64,000 bases of DNA from Paenibacillus sp. MAHUQ-63 (GCF_028765165.1 NZ_JARADB010000003.1:913210-977209), one strand, 5' to 3'; positions 44,088 to 54,866 are shown, counted from the stretch's first letter. Notes: a model not told the origin generated them from the letters alone. Made by a program: numbers and translations.

Positions 44088-44294
44088 TTATGATTTCTTC
44101 CCGTCGTGATAATCTTCCCATAGGGGGGCGATGTATTTTTCTAAAGTTTCTACGACTTCAACTCTGCGGCCCTCTTCAACATTGACAATGTCATTAGAAA
44201 TCTCATTTCTAATTCGTATAAGCACGTATAATGGAGGCAGTGCAGCTTCACGGAGAGCCTTAATCATGATTTCTTCTTGAAGGGTAATATCCAT
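44088..44294 (-). CDS. Small soluble protein, unknown
   Basis: 68 residues, charged and helical ('IMIKALREAALPPLYVLIRIRNEISND', then 'RRVEVVETLEKYIAPLWEDYHDGKKS'). AAAGGG and a GAGAGATGGG stretch precede the ATG. A TATAAT box on the minus strand at 44364-44369 has a GGTCAA/TTGACC -35 at 44390-44395, but with a long 20-base spacer. It has its own terminator, which supports it being a real gene. I do not recognise a family. Confidence 0.6.
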   Translation of the reverse strand: MDITLQEEIMIKALREAALPPLYVLIRIRNEISNDIVNVEEGRRVEVVETLEKYIAPLWEDYHDGKKS

Positions 44295-44411
44295 AACCCA
44301 TCTCTCGCCCTTTCTAATAGCGAATTTTCACTGGCGCTTCTCTTTCTGCCTGAGAATAATTCCATTATAAACCCTGCCCTCAGTGTTAGGGTCAAGCGAA
44401 GATAAGCTTAT

Positions 44412-46091
44412 TTAACCATCGCTGCGAGAACGAACCTTCAATTGTTTCAATCTCTTCATCACATCATTAACGCCGCTGCCAAAGTAATCGTGCAGCAGGC
44501 AATACTCTTCATACAGCTGGTTATATATCCGGACGTTTGCCGGTATTGGTTTGAAAGTCTCTTCTCGAACGCGCGCCATATGTTCTGCAGCTTCGACAAT
44601 CGTGCGATAGCCGCCTCTTGCTTCCCCGGCTGCCACGGCGCCGAACATCGCTGCACCAAGTGCCGGTGTATGTTTCGAGGCCGCCACCTTGATTTCACGA
44701 TTGGTAACGTCGGCATAAATCTGCATGAGCAATCGATTTCGCTGGGGTAAACCGCCACATGCGTAAAGCTCCTCGATTTGGACACCGCTCTTCTGGAAGG
44801 CATCGATAATCTTCCTTGTCCCGAATGCGGTTGCTTCCAGTAAAGCTCGATAAATCTCCTCAGGCTTCGTCAACAAATGAAGTCCCAGAATCACGCCTGT
44901 CAGATCCGTGTCAACCAATACGGAACGGTTCCCGTTCCACCAGTCAAGCGCCATAAGCCCTGTCTCAGCCGGTTGGTATTGGGCGGCCTGCTCCTCCAGC
45001 CATTGATGAACGCTCACTCCCCGGTGATGTGCCGCTTCATGCACGTAAGCGGGTACCCCCTGCTCCACATACCAAGCGAAAATATCGCCAACGGCCGCTT
45101 GTCCTGCTTCATAACCAAAATACCCCGGTATGATTCCGTCTTCTACGACACCGCACATGCCTTCAACCTGCTTCTCTTCAGCATGAAGAACCAAATGGCA
45201 GACCGAAGTTCCCATTGCCATGACGAGTTTGCCAGGCGTTACAACACCTACTGCAGGCACGGCTGCGTGGGCATCTATATTACCGACCGCAACGGCAGTC
45301 CCTGGCTTGAGACCGAGAGCTGCCGCCATCTCGGCGGTCAGTTCGCCGGCCTTGGTTCCGAGCGGAAACACATGTCCGCGCAGCTTCGTCGTATAGAGCG
45401 TTTCCAGCCGCGGATCCAGTTGTTGAAGAAATGCCGGACTCGGATAACCGTCTTGCTTGTGCCACAACGACTTATACCCGGCTGTGCAGCTGTTTCTTGC
45501 AATAGTCCCGGTCATTATTGCAGTAACCCAATCGGCTGCTTCCAGGAATTGGTCCGTTCGCTCATACAGCTCTGGCGCTTCATTCAAAATTTGCCATACC
45601 TTAGCCAGCATCCACTCCGACGAAATTTTCCCGCCATATCTGGGAAGGAAATCTTCACCGTTAGCCAGAGCTGCAGCATTAATCCGATCGGCCTCTTGCT
45701 GGGCCGCATGATGTTTCCATAGCTTGACCCAGCTGTGAGGCATGTCCTTAAACTCCGGGTAGAAACATAACGGATGGCACTTCTCATCTACAGGCAGTAT
45801 CGTACAGGCCGTGAAATCAATGCCGATTCCCACTACATCGGAAGAATCGACGTTCGACTGGTTCAGTACCGCAGGTATGGATTGCTTCAGAACCTCGAGG
45901 TAATCACCAGGATGCTGCAAGGCCCAATCGTGTCCCAATCTGACACCCGATCCCGGCAATGCTACATCAATAACATTGTGTGCATACGGTGTAACATGAT
46001 CAGCAACCTCTTCTCCATTGCTCAGATCAACTAAAACTGCGCGTCCTGACCCCGTACCATAGTCAACGCCGATTGCATACTTTTTCCCCAT
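44412..46091 (-). CDS. araB: Ribulokinase-type FGGY sugar kinase
   Basis: 559 residues, the normal AraB length. '[26 protein letters not shown]' is the first phosphate motif; '[15 protein letters not shown]', '[21 protein letters not shown]' and '[15 protein letters not shown]' (catalytic Asp) are typical of ribulokinase, which phosphorylates L-ribulose. Other parts of the arabinose route (isomerase, epimerase) are not in the window, so a related ketose may be the substrate. It starts 20 bases after the upstream binding-protein gene, with GGAGGG nine bases before the ATG, so the two form an operon. Confidence 0.88.
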   Translation of the reverse strand: MGKKYAIGVDYGTGSGRAVLVDLSNGEEVADHVTPYAHNVIDVALPGSGVRLGHDWALQHPGDYLEVLKQSIPAVLNQSNVDSSDVVGIGIDFTACTILPVDEKCHPLCFYPEFKDMPHSWVKLWKHHAAQQEADRINAAALANGEDFLPRYGGKISSEWMLAKVWQILNEAPELYERTDQFLEAADWVTAIMTGTIARNSCTAGYKSLWHKQDGYPSPAFLQQLDPRLETLYTTKLRGHVFPLGTKAGELTAEMAAALGLKPGTAVAVGNIDAHAAVPAVGVVTPGKLVMAMGTSVCHLVLHAEEKQVEGMCGVVEDGIIPGYFGYEAGQAAVGDIFAWYVEQGVPAYVHEAAHHRGVSVHQWLEEQAAQYQPAETGLMALDWWNGNRSVLVDTDLTGVILGLHLLTKPEEIYRALLEATAFGTRKIIDAFQKSGVQIEELYACGGLPQRNRLLMQIYADVTNREIKVAASKHTPALGAAMFGAVAAGEARGGYRTIVEAAEHMARVREETFKPIPANVRIYNQLYEEYCLLHDYFGSGVNDVMKRLKQLKVRSRSDG

Positions 46092-46111
46092 TGCGTTTAT
46101 CCCTCCGCCTG

Positions 46112-47701
46112 TTATTGATTAACTCTCGCTAGCGCACGATTATAAATAGTCTCAAGCTCTACGGCCCCTTTGTCCTTGCACGCTTGGATGAAAGTATCCC
46201 ATTCCGTCAAGGCCCCCTCACTCACAATAAATCTGTCCATATGCTGAGTGACATAGGCATCTAATTGGGTGCGGATCCGCCTGAGCAGTTCTCTTTCTTC
46301 TTGATTAAATGGCGGATCATTAACTTCCTTATAGTTAATACCGTCAGCAAGATCCTGCAGAGCCTTGTCAGACCACTTCATTAATTCAGGGGCAGAAGAA
46401 TGAAGGAGAGGATGATCGTCAGAATGAAGCGCTAAACCTAGATAGCCGGTCCCGAGTGCAGACTGCATCGCACGAAACGGATCTTGTTTATTCATAAACT
46501 TCACTTTCGTCGCTTCAGACATCGTATACTCGCCGTTCACCAGTGTGTAGTCCACATTCTCGACTCCAAAGCTTGTAAGATTCGTCCCCTCTTCTCCATA
46601 CATCCAGTCTATCAGCCTTATAACTTCCTCGGGATTCTTCACTTTTGAGCTAACGGCATACATCTCACCCAGATGATCTTGTTGATAAATGTTATTCCGT
46701 TTAACCCCTTTATCACTGGCCAATACCGGCAGCATATCGAACTTGGCATTCGCATCCTTAGACTGAAGAACTTTATTAAAGTTGGCTCCGAATCCATTGT
46801 TATCTTGGAAAAAGAACGACTTGCCCGCGCTTAACTTCTCCTGCCAGATCTGTGAAGTGGCTACCGCATAATCCGGATCCAGCAGTTTTTCTTTGTAGAG
46901 CTTATGCAGATAAGTAATAGCCTCTTTAAACTCCGGCGCGAATGGGCCGAATTTATATTGATTGGCAGACGGCTCGAAATAAATTTTCGTTCCCGTAATA
47001 TTGGTAAAACCACTGCCAAATCCAAAGGCAATCGGATTGATCAAATTTTCCGTTCCGGTTTTGCCGTTCGCTGCCCGGCTAGTGAAAGGATAGGAATCCG
47101 GATAGGCTTCCTTAAGCTTTTTGAGCACCTGATAGAGCTCCTCATAGGTGGTGGGGGTTTTTAAGTTCAGCTTGCTGAGCAGATCTGTACGCATCATAGG
47201 AAGCAGACCGGATTGGGCGCTCCACTTGGTTACAAGAGGAAAGCCATACAGCTTGCCATCGACTTTGGTCTTGTTGATTTCAGGCTTCTCATTCACGATC
47301 TTTTGGAAATTAGGCATTTTATCCAGATAAGGTGTCAGGTCTAGAAAAATACCGGAATCTGCGTAATTCGAAAGATCATTCTGATTCACCATGATGACAT
47401 CCGGGATCGAGTTCGTCGCGATTAATGTTTTCTTCTTATCCTCATAATTACTCTGGGGGACACTTTGCAAATCAATCTTTACATGTTTTCTTTTTTGAAT
47501 TTCTTGAACAACGAGCGAATTCGCTTCTAACGCTTGTGATGAATGCTCATATCTCATCCAAGAAAGCGTTCTCAGTTTAGCTGCTGCCGATGAAGTGTCC
47601 GCCGCAGCCATAGACTTAACTAAGCTGCTGCAGCCTGCCAGTAAGCTTCCGGCTACCGCCAGTGAGCAGCAAACGGTTAGTAAGTTTATCTTTTTAACCA
47701 T
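46112..47701 (-). CDS. Extracellular solute-binding lipoprotein (YtcQ/LplA-like), paralogue 2
   Basis: 529 residues from the ATG at 47701 (AGGGGG six bases before it); the longer open frame to 47737 is not needed. Lipobox LAGC (Cys24). It is clearly a paralogue of the protein at 53244-54866: '[33 protein letters not shown]', '[25 protein letters not shown]' and '[18 protein letters not shown]' recur with small changes. It binds an oligosaccharide for ABC import, but has no permease of its own. It probably shares the LplB/LplC pair at 51350-53151. Operon with the ribulokinase gene. Confidence 0.9.
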   Translation of the reverse strand: MVKKINLLTVCCSLAVAGSLLAGCSSLVKSMAAADTSSAAAKLRTLSWMRYEHSSQALEANSLVVQEIQKRKHVKIDLQSVPQSNYEDKKKTLIATNSIPDVIMVNQNDLSNYADSGIFLDLTPYLDKMPNFQKIVNEKPEINKTKVDGKLYGFPLVTKWSAQSGLLPMMRTDLLSKLNLKTPTTYEELYQVLKKLKEAYPDSYPFTSRAANGKTGTENLINPIAFGFGSGFTNITGTKIYFEPSANQYKFGPFAPEFKEAITYLHKLYKEKLLDPDYAVATSQIWQEKLSAGKSFFFQDNNGFGANFNKVLQSKDANAKFDMLPVLASDKGVKRNNIYQQDHLGEMYAVSSKVKNPEEVIRLIDWMYGEEGTNLTSFGVENVDYTLVNGEYTMSEATKVKFMNKQDPFRAMQSALGTGYLGLALHSDDHPLLHSSAPELMKWSDKALQDLADGINYKEVNDPPFNQEERELLRRIRTQLDAYVTQHMDRFIVSEGALTEWDTFIQACKDKGAVELETIYNRALARVNQ

Positions 47702-47761
47702 GTTGTCCCCCTCACGAACCTGCATTTGCTCAGCCATTTCATTCTACAGGCTATCCGCCAC

Positions 47762-50143
47762 CTATTTCTGCTTCAATCCATGTGCACTACGGTATTCGTT
47801 CGGTGAAATCCCTTCGTATTTCTTGAATAAGCGCAGAAAGGTCGTACGGCTAAAGATACCGATCTGTGTGGAAATATCGCTAATTTTCATATCGCTGTTC
47901 GCTAATAATTCCTTGGCTTTTTCAATTCGAATCAGGCTGATGTAGTCGGAAATATTCGTCCCTGTCGCCTCTTTAAACATTCTCGATACATACTTGGCGG
48001 ATAAGCCTATCTCGTTAGCAATCACCTCTAGGTATAAATCTTTTTCATAATGCTTCTCGATATAAGTCGTAATCAACGAAACGACAACACCTGATTTGCT
48101 TTCAGGCTTATCTAATGTCGCTGCAATAATTTTCTCGTAGAATTCAAAAATCATTTGCAGTCTGCCATCAAACTCATTGGGTAAAAGCTCCTTATGATCC
48201 AAGGAAGCATATTCATCTGCATCAAGGAGATCGTAGACATTAAGTCTCTTTTCCTTCATGTAACGGTTACCTGTTTGAAATAACTCCACTAGCAGAGCAC
48301 CAAGATAATGATAAGAGACGCCTCTCGTTTTATTCAAAGCAATAATTTCTTCCACTTCTACTTTCAAGGCATCCATATCGCCTGATTTCAGTCCGTTTAC
48401 AATTTTGTTCTGCTCGAGAAATGAATAGTAATAGTTCTGATCAATAACAAGATCGGTCGCATCCAGAATAGCCATTGTAGACGCATCAGTCCGTTTATCA
48501 ATAGCAGTAACCGCATCGCTATACGACTTCGACAAGTCATCAATCTTCTCGTATTTTTTGCCTAAACCAATCACTAATTCACAATACATCATGTCGTAAG
48601 CGAAGGTCCGTTGTATCATCTCCAAAGACTGGTACAATTTTTTGCGGTCTTCCTCATCTTTCAGATTGACCATACTGACATATAAGTAAGGCTCATATTC
48701 CAGCAAATAACAGTTCACATACTTTCTCATCGTGCCCGACAGAACATTTTTCATTTTCTCCAATATTAGCAATCGGTCTGCTTCCAAGATATCATGATAA
48801 AATTTATCCCTGAACATAAACATAAAACAGCAGCATAGATAACTACCTGAATGAAAATCCAGTTCATTTAACACTTGGTGCACCGTATTGGCCTGCCCCA
48901 CGCGAAACCCTTTAATTAAGTTTTTGAAAAACTGCTCAAGGATTTCGTCCGAATAGGTGCTTATCTTCACACTCGCATTCATATTCTGCTGAACCAAATG
49001 ATTGATACTGTCTCCGATCCGCTGAAGCTCACCGCTGCGGTCCGTTACATGGCCCCATTCCTCAGGGGTTTCCGTTTTTTGTAAAATATCTTTAATATTT
49101 TTGATCGGATTATATAGGCGAACACTAAATAGGAAAGAGAACACGATGCTGATGATGATTAAACTTAGGCAAATCCAGATAATCAAACTGAAAATATTAG
49201 AGGATTCCTGATTAAAAGAGCTCACAGGAGTTATGGACAGATATCTCCAACCATACTCCGAGACGGCTTGAGCGATCCAATGCTGCTCGTCGCCTATTTG
49301 AATCGCCCATTTGTTACCGCGCTGATCCGCTGAGGAACTAGCTGTGATTTGATCGAGAACCTTTTTATCCAGCCCGCTGCTTTGCAGAATCGTTTGGTTA
49401 TTTTTATCCAACACGACATATTGGGTGGCCGAGTAGATCGAATTGTTCTGTAAGGTTGTCATAATGGTCGGGATCGAAATTGTCGTTACCATCGTGGCCA
49501 AATGCCCATTCAAATATTGGGTCGTAATGCTCGGGATCACATCGCGGTTCGAATTCATATTGGCATTGATGACTGTCGTAGGCGTCAGCAGCTCGAATAG
49601 GCTGCTCTGAGATAAACGTTTGCGCCAAAAATCTTTATTGTACCCATTAAATTTATAAAATTTATCAAAGAAGACATCAAAGTCAACAATACCGTCACTC
49701 AAATAAACGCGCTGGTCGTCAATGAACAAGAAGATATTATCTACAAAATGGCTGATTGTATTCCGATTGCCGGCGATTGATTTTACAATTGACGGCATCT
49801 TAATTTTCTCTTCATCTGTCAGTAACGGATAAGGCCGTAAATTTTGCTGAAGCGTATCGCTGAGCAGCAAATTATTATTGGTGGCCTGCGCCATACCTAA
49901 ATAAATATCCACTGTTTTGGAGGAGGCGATCAAATTATCCGTTAACTTCTCTGAAACATCCTTCTTAATTAATTGGTCCGCGTTATAGTAAGCGATAACT
50001 CCAATAATCACAATTGGAATCAACAAGGAGAAGAAATACAGCAGAATCTTAAAGAATAGTCTGTTTTTATTCAAAGATTGCTTAAGATTCTTCCAGCTCA
50101 AGATTAATCCCCCATTTACCATGCGACTCAATTGGAAACGCAT
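47762..50143 (-). CDS. YesN-like membrane AraC-family regulator with external sensor domain
   Basis: 793 residues. Helix 1 (about 30-50, 'ILLYFFSLLIPIVIIGVIAYY') and helix 2 (about 312-335, 'IFSLIIWICLSLIIISIVFSFLFSVRLY') enclose a dCache-like external domain. A linker follows, and the C-terminal 100 residues are an AraC DNA-binding domain ('DLYLEVIANEIGLSAKYVSRMFKEATGTNISDYISLIRIEKAKELLANSDMKISDISTQIGIFSRTTFLRLFKKYEGISPNEYR'). Such one-component regulators sense a sugar or its binding protein and activate nearby ABC and glycosidase genes. The ATG at 50143 has a weak ribosome site; a TTG at 50101 follows GGGGGA and may be the true start. It sits between the two binding-protein operons, which are probable targets. 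Confidence 0.9.
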   Translation of the reverse strand: MRFQLSRMVNGGLILSWKNLKQSLNKNRLFFKILLYFFSLLIPIVIIGVIAYYNADQLIKKDVSEKLTDNLIASSKTVDIYLGMAQATNNNLLLSDTLQQNLRPYPLLTDEEKIKMPSIVKSIAGNRNTISHFVDNIFLFIDDQRVYLSDGIVDFDVFFDKFYKFNGYNKDFWRKRLSQSSLFELLTPTTVINANMNSNRDVIPSITTQYLNGHLATMVTTISIPTIMTTLQNNSIYSATQYVVLDKNNQTILQSSGLDKKVLDQITASSSADQRGNKWAIQIGDEQHWIAQAVSEYGWRYLSITPVSSFNQESSNIFSLIIWICLSLIIISIVFSFLFSVRLYNPIKNIKDILQKTETPEEWGHVTDRSGELQRIGDSINHLVQQNMNASVKISTYSDEILEQFFKNLIKGFRVGQANTVHQVLNELDFHSGSYLCCCFMFMFRDKFYHDILEADRLLILEKMKNVLSGTMRKYVNCYLLEYEPYLYVSMVNLKDEEDRKKLYQSLEMIQRTFAYDMMYCELVIGLGKKYEKIDDLSKSYSDAVTAIDKRTDASTMAILDATDLVIDQNYYYSFLEQNKIVNGLKSGDMDALKVEVEEIIALNKTRGVSYHYLGALLVELFQTGNRYMKEKRLNVYDLLDADEYASLDHKELLPNEFDGRLQMIFEFYEKIIAATLDKPESKSGVVVSLITTYIEKHYEKDLYLEVIANEIGLSAKYVSRMFKEATGTNISDYISLIRIEKAKELLANSDMKISDISTQIGIFSRTTFLRLFKKYEGISPNEYRSAHGLKQK

Positions 50144-50228
50144 TCACTCTGATTTATGTTAATTTCGCCAAGGGAACTTAAAATCCTGTTCATTCATTTG
50201 TTGCCGAGCAGGAAAAAATTTGAAATTG

Positions 50229-50268
50229 TAAAACAAAAGAAACGCAGGGCTCTTGCACGCCTACGTTT
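50229..50268 (-). terminator. Terminator of the ABC-aldolase operon
   Basis: Stem AAACGTAGGC/GCCCTGCGTTT with one bulge, followed by CTTTTGTTTT on the minus strand, about 70 bases after the stop at 50338. Confidence 0.75.
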
Positions 50269-50337
50269 CCTATCTGCGAACTAGACCGAAAATGCGGAAC
50301 GTTTACAGCTCAAACATGCTCCTCGTTTGACTATTGC

Positions 50338-51285
50338 TCAATCCCCTGCATACGGCGCCGATGCAGCCGGAAATTGTTGGGACAACTGTTTGGATAAACG
50401 GTAAAGATGCTCGACCTCCAGCCGGTTCGTGGCTGTAAATTCCTCGTGATTTCTTGCCCGTGAATAGTAACTCTTGGCGATCCCATCCATCATTTGAGCA
50501 TATTTGGCGTTAACGGGATATAGCTGGCGCTCAATGAATGACGCTACAGCCAGTATGCTCAATAAGTATTCAGCTTCCTCAGGCTTCGTCTCCCAATTGT
50601 GCAAAAACCATACATACAGATCCGGATGGAAGTTCGCCATAACTCCACTATAACCGTTGACTCCTAATTTCAATGATTCGAGAAGCGTAGCTGTGTTCGC
50701 ATTGTAAAGCTTCAAAGGAGTTCCTTGAATGACTGCCAGCTTTTCTTTGATCAACTCTACGTCACACGAAGTATCCTTCAAAAAGAAAAATCGGCCGGTA
50801 TCCGCGCACCATTTCAATTCAGAGGGGGATAGCAGTCTTTTATATGGAAAAGGACACTCATAGATGCCAAGCGCGACATGCTCCGGCAGTTGATCCAGCA
50901 GCCGCTGGGCGTTAGACTTCCACACGTCATCGGACTCCTCCTGCGCCGCCATCCGGTTCGAGATTAAGATGACGGCTTCGACGCCTGTCTCCGATATCGC
51001 CGTCAATTCCCGGACCTGGTCTTCCAGCGAATCCGAGATGTGCCCCGAAGCAATGACCGGGACGCGCCCTGCCGCCTTCTCGACAACGAATGCAGCAAGC
51101 TTCACACGCTCTTCCAAACTCAGAAAGAACATTTCGCTTGACTGGCATACAGCGAATAATCCATCAACCTTATTTTGAATAAACCAATCAATCATTCGTT
51201 CCATCGCATCAAAGTCAATGTCTCCCGACTCCTTATATAAGGTAATCATGGTTGGCCATACGCCATCTGGGTTATTAATTTTCAT
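50338..51285 (-). CDS. DHDPS/NAL-family class I aldolase
   Basis: 315 residues with the TIM-barrel aldolase pattern. The Schiff-base Lys is K170 in 'FFFLKDTSCDVE' and the catalytic Tyr is Y142 in 'GIYECPFPYKRLL'; the binding loop reads 'GLFAVCQSSEMFFLSLEER', replacing the GTTGE of DapA. The altered loop argues against dihydrodipicolinate synthase and for a lyase or dehydratase acting on a keto-sugar acid (N-acetylneuraminate-lyase or 2-keto-3-deoxy type). It is the last gene of the operon with a sugar ABC importer, near two sialidase-like enzymes, which suits a catabolic role on an imported acidic sugar. This is inference. Confidence 0.82.
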   Translation of the reverse strand: MKINNPDGVWPTMITLYKESGDIDFDAMERMIDWFIQNKVDGLFAVCQSSEMFFLSLEERVKLAAFVVEKAAGRVPVIASGHISDSLEDQVRELTAISETGVEAVILISNRMAAQEESDDVWKSNAQRLLDQLPEHVALGIYECPFPYKRLLSPSELKWCADTGRFFFLKDTSCDVELIKEKLAVIQGTPLKLYNANTATLLESLKLGVNGYSGVMANFHPDLYVWFLHNWETKPEEAEYLLSILAVASFIERQLYPVNAKYAQMMDGIAKSYYSRARNHEEFTATNRLEVEHLYRLSKQLSQQFPAASAPYAGD

Positions 51286-51349
51286 TCGACATCTCTCTTT
51301 CCCGGATCGATTTCATCTCGATAAAATCACACTGTGCTATGAGCAAACC

Positions 51350-52225
51350 TTAACCTTTGACGGAGCCCAGCATTGCTCCTTGTACGAAGTATTTTTGCAC
51401 GAACGGGTATATGGCAAGCACGGGCAGGATGGCAACGAATACGCAGGCGTACTTGATATTTTCCGTCATGACGGCCAACCCTGCCTCCGCTGCGCCAAGC
51501 TGCGCCGATTGCGTAGCCATATCTCCCGAGATGACGATATTCCGCAGGATGATTTGCATCGGATATAGATTCTTCTCGTTTAAGTAAATAAGTGCAGGGA
51601 AGAAGCTGTTCCAGTGCGCCACTGCGTAGAACAGAAACATAGTCGCCATGACCGGCAAAGAAAGCGGCAGCACAATTTTGGTGAAAACTCGAAATTCTCC
51701 GGCGCCGTCCATAATCGCAGACTCGTGCAGCGCTTCTGGAATATCTTCAAAAAATGTTCTCATCAGAATCATATTGAAAACATTGATCGCAGTCGGAATT
51801 AATATGGCCCAGATCGTATTGACCATCCCTAACGCATGAACCACCATATACCGCGGGATCAGACCACCGTCGAAGAACATGGTGAAGACGACAAACAGAG
51901 CAAGCATGGAACGTCCATACATATGCTTACGCGACAAAGGGTACGCGCAGAGAGCCGTCATCACCAAATTGATCAGCACTCCGGAGGCCGTATAGAAAAT
52001 GGTATTGAGGTAGGAGCGCACAATAGCAGGATCATTAAAAATAACGCTGTAGGCTTTAAAATTAATATCGATAGGCCGCCAAAACACTTCACCGCTGCTA
52101 GCCGACGATCCGGAACTGATGGATATAATTCCCATATAATAAAGCGGGTATAGCGTAATAAAGATCATAACCAGCATAAAAATGAGGTTCACCGTATCGA
52201 ATATAGAAAAGTTACGAGCTCGCAT
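51350..52225 (-). CDS. Sugar ABC permease, LplC/YtcP type
   Basis: 291 residues with six helices; the binding-protein-dependent transport signature 'EALHESAIMDGAGEFRVFTKIVLPLSLPVMATM' docks the ATPase. It pairs with the LplB-type permease 14 bases upstream. GGAGGG lies six bases before the ATG. No ATPase gene is present; such systems use a shared MsmX-type ATPase. Confidence 0.92.
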   Translation of the reverse strand: MRARNFSIFDTVNLIFMLVMIFITLYPLYYMGIISISSGSSASSGEVFWRPIDINFKAYSVIFNDPAIVRSYLNTIFYTASGVLINLVMTALCAYPLSRKHMYGRSMLALFVVFTMFFDGGLIPRYMVVHALGMVNTIWAILIPTAINVFNMILMRTFFEDIPEALHESAIMDGAGEFRVFTKIVLPLSLPVMATMFLFYAVAHWNSFFPALIYLNEKNLYPMQIILRNIVISGDMATQSAQLGAAEAGLAVMTENIKYACVFVAILPVLAIYPFVQKYFVQGAMLGSVKG

Positions 52226-52239
52226 TTCAATCCCTCCTG

Positions 52240-53151
52240 CTAGAACAACCTGGATCCGTTGATTTTTTTGGATATTTGGTTCGCTGAAATGACAAGCGCA
52301 AACGCCAATACCGATTGGAAAATGCCCACAGCCGCAGCGAAGCTGAAGTCACTGTCAATCAGCCCTCTGCGATAAACAAAGGTTTGGATCACATCCGCGG
52401 TTTCATAGGTGGGACCGCTGTACAGCAATAAAATTTTCTCAAATCCGACCGAGAGCATTTTGCCCAAAGTTAAAAGCAGCATAATCGTAACAACGGTTGA
52501 AATCCCGGGCAGTGTAATGTGCAGCAGTTTACGCCAGCGGTTAGCCCCGTCCATCGTTGCCGCCTCATAGAGCTGCGGGTCGATCGTGGTCAATGCCGCC
52601 AAATAAATGATCGAGTTCCAGCCAATTCCCTGCCAGATTTCAGAGCCGACATATATGGTCCGGAACCACTGAGGCATGGACATGAAGGTCTTGGCTTCCC
52701 CGCCAAAAAGCTTCACGACTTCGTTAATGAGCCCATCGATGGAGAGAAAGTTAACCAGCATGCCTACGACGACAACGGTGGACAAGAAATGCGGAATATA
52801 AGTGATGCTTTGAATAAACTTTTTGAACACTTTTTGCTGCAGCTCGTTTAACAATAAAGCGAATATGAGAGAGGAAGGGAAATAGAAAATGAGAGAATAC
52901 AAGTTGATCAGCACGGTATTGCGAACCACTTGCCAAAAATACGGATCCGTCAGAAATTGGCGGAAATACTTCGTCCCTGCCCACGGGCTATGGAAGAAAC
53001 CTTTGACGATCGAATAATCTTCAAATGCCATCAAATTCCCAACCATGGGTGCATAATGGAAAATAACAAAATAAGCAAAAGGCAATGAAAACATGAGATA
53101 CAGCGGCATGCTCTTGCGAATATTTTTTTTAATCTCAACAGCTGGTGTCAA
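52240..53151 (-). CDS. Sugar ABC permease, LplB type
   Basis: 303 residues with six helices; 'PLYLMFSLPFAYFVIFHYAPMVGNLMAFEDYSIVKGFFHSPWAGTKYFRQF' is the typical LplB start, and the ATPase-docking loop is 'QLYEAATMDGANRWRKLLHITLPGI'. TTG start with AAAGGAGTGGAG upstream. Second gene of the SBP-LplB-LplC-aldolase operon. Confidence 0.92.
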   Translation of the reverse strand: MTPAVEIKKNIRKSMPLYLMFSLPFAYFVIFHYAPMVGNLMAFEDYSIVKGFFHSPWAGTKYFRQFLTDPYFWQVVRNTVLINLYSLIFYFPSSLIFALLLNELQQKVFKKFIQSITYIPHFLSTVVVVGMLVNFLSIDGLINEVVKLFGGEAKTFMSMPQWFRTIYVGSEIWQGIGWNSIIYLAALTTIDPQLYEAATMDGANRWRKLLHITLPGISTVVTIMLLLTLGKMLSVGFEKILLLYSGPTYETADVIQTFVYRRGLIDSDFSFAAAVGIFQSVLAFALVISANQISKKINGSRLF

Positions 53152-53180
53152 ATATCTCCACTCCTTTCCGGATCATCAAG

Positions 53181-53215
53181 GGGCAGACTGCCGGGTATGC
53201 CTTAGCAGCCTGCCC
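53181..53215 (-). promoter_or_regulatory. Intergenic stem-loop between binding-protein and permease genes
   Basis: Stem GGGCAGGCTGC/GCAGTCTGCCC on the minus strand without a T-run. It is probably an mRNA-stabilising or partial terminator giving more binding protein than permease, like the palindrome after tctC. Confidence 0.5.
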
Positions 53216-53243
53216 TCTTCTAGCTTAGACTGAACATTGAGCC

Positions 53244-54866
53244 TTATTTCACACGGGCCAAAGCATCGTTATAGATTTTGACGATATCCTCGGCACCTTT
53301 AGCTTTGAGTTGTTTGACGAAGTTATCCCAATCATTGAGCGCACCGTCTGTCACGATGAATTTATCCATGTTTTGAGCCAGGTAAGCGTCAAGCTGGGTA
53401 CGGATTTGTTTCAGCTTCTCACGCTCTTCCTTTGTAAATGGCGGGTCGTTAACGAATTGAACATTTTCGCCGGCAGCCAAACCTTTGGAGGCTTTCGTAT
53501 TCCATTCCACCCATTCCTTGGTGTTGAACGGTAATCCCGCATGATCGTCGTTATTCAGAGCAAGTCCGAGGTAGCCTGTGCCATACTCCGATTGCAGCGC
53601 ATAGAACGCGCTCGGCTGTCTGTCCTTATACTTATTCACGACAGCGTCAGTCAATTTGTAATCGCCGTTTTCGCCTGTGAAGTCCTCCCCTTTGATCCCG
53701 AAGTTGGTCACCTCGATTCCCTCTTGGGAATAGAACCAATCCATGAATTGTACGACTTGCTCCGGATTCTTGACTTTGGCATTAATCACATACGATTCCG
53801 ACAAATGGCCAAGTGCGTAGATCAGGTTACGCTTTGTGCCGCTCGGCGTTGTCATGGTATCCAACATATCGAACTTAGCGTTCGGATCCTTCTTCTGCAG
53901 ATTAATGTTAAACGTGCTGGCGAAACCATTATTATCTTGGAAATAGAACGACTTGCCCGAGTTGAGCTTTTCTTGCCAAATTTGCGAAGTCGCCGTCGCA
54001 TAATCCGGATCCAGCAGCTTTTCCTTGTACAATTTATTCAACCATGTAATTGCTTCTTTAAATTCTGGCATCAGCGGCCCGAATTTGTATTTTTTTTCTT
54101 TCGGCTCATAGTAAACCTTCGTACCATTGAACGTTGTGTATCCGCTTCCAAATGCGAATGAAATGGGATTGATCAAATTCTCTGTGCCTGTCAGTCCATT
54201 GGCCGCACGGGCAGTGAACGGATAGGAATCCGGATTCGCTTCTTTCATTTTCTTCATCACTTGGTATAATTCATCATACGTTGTCGGCTTCTTCAAACCT
54301 AACTTGTCAAGCACATCCGTACGGATCATCGATAGCTGGCCGCCTACGCCCTGCCAATTGGCTACAAGAGGGAATCCATAGAGCTTCCCGTCAATTTTGT
54401 TTTTATTGATCTCCGGCTGCTGGGAGATGACTTTCTTCAGATTGGGCATTTTGTCCAAATAAGGCGTCAAATCAAGGAAGGTTCCCGTATCGGCGAAGTT
54501 CTGAATATCGTCCTGTTTGACCAGCATCACATCCGGCAAGGTGTTCGTTGCGATCAACGTTTTCTTTTTATCATCGTAGTTGCTTTGAGGGACACTTTGG
54601 AGATTCAGTTTTACATTTTTACGCTTGGCAATTTCTTGAACGGCTTTGGAATTCGCCACAATAGCTTGCGAAGGATGTTCGTACCTCATCCAAGTCAACG
54701 ATAGCGGTTGTTGGGCGGATCCTGCTGGGCTTGCCGCACCGGCCGCAGCTGCCGGAGTCGAAGAATTGTCCGTTGAAGTCGTTGAACTGCTTCCGCAGCC
54801 GCTAAGCACACTTGATAGCAGCAGCATTGTACCCGTTACTGCCATAATCCCCTTTTTTGATTTCAT
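53244..54866 (-). CDS. Extracellular solute-binding lipoprotein (YtcQ/LplA-like), paralogue 1
   Basis: 540 residues; lipobox LSGC (Cys24) then a Ser/Thr/Ala linker and a group 1 type oligosaccharide-binding fold ('[62 protein letters not shown]', 'LYGFPLVANWQGVGGQLSMIRTDVLDKLGLKKPTTYDELYQVMKKMKEANPDSYPF'). It delivers an oligosaccharide to the LplB/LplC permease encoded next. GGAGG lies nine bases before the ATG. Its upstream region of about 165 bases is repeated upstream of the sialidase-like operon at 60.3 kb. Confidence 0.93.
   Translation of the reverse strand: MKSKKGIMAVTGTMLLLSSVLSGCGSSSTTSTDNSSTPAAAAGAASPAGSAQQPLSLTWMRYEHPSQAIVANSKAVQEIAKRKNVKLNLQSVPQSNYDDKKKTLIATNTLPDVMLVKQDDIQNFADTGTFLDLTPYLDKMPNLKKVISQQPEINKNKIDGKLYGFPLVANWQGVGGQLSMIRTDVLDKLGLKKPTTYDELYQVMKKMKEANPDSYPFTARAANGLTGTENLINPISFAFGSGYTTFNGTKVYYEPKEKKYKFGPLMPEFKEAITWLNKLYKEKLLDPDYATATSQIWQEKLNSGKSFYFQDNNGFASTFNINLQKKDPNAKFDMLDTMTTPSGTKRNLIYALGHLSESYVINAKVKNPEQVVQFMDWFYSQEGIEVTNFGIKGEDFTGENGDYKLTDAVVNKYKDRQPSAFYALQSEYGTGYLGLALNNDDHAGLPFNTKEWVEWNTKASKGLAAGENVQFVNDPPFTKEEREKLKQIRTQLDAYLAQNMDKFIVTDGALNDWDNFVKQLKAKGAEDIVKIYNDALARVK

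Noticed and set aside
44877..45722. 281-codon plus-strand ORF
   Set aside because: Shadow of the ribulokinase gene on the other strand, with no domain or start signal.
50338..51285. Dihydrodipicolinate synthase for lysine synthesis
   Set aside because: The substrate loop is altered (CQSSE instead of GTTGE), and the gene is in a sugar uptake operon, so a catabolic aldolase is more likely.
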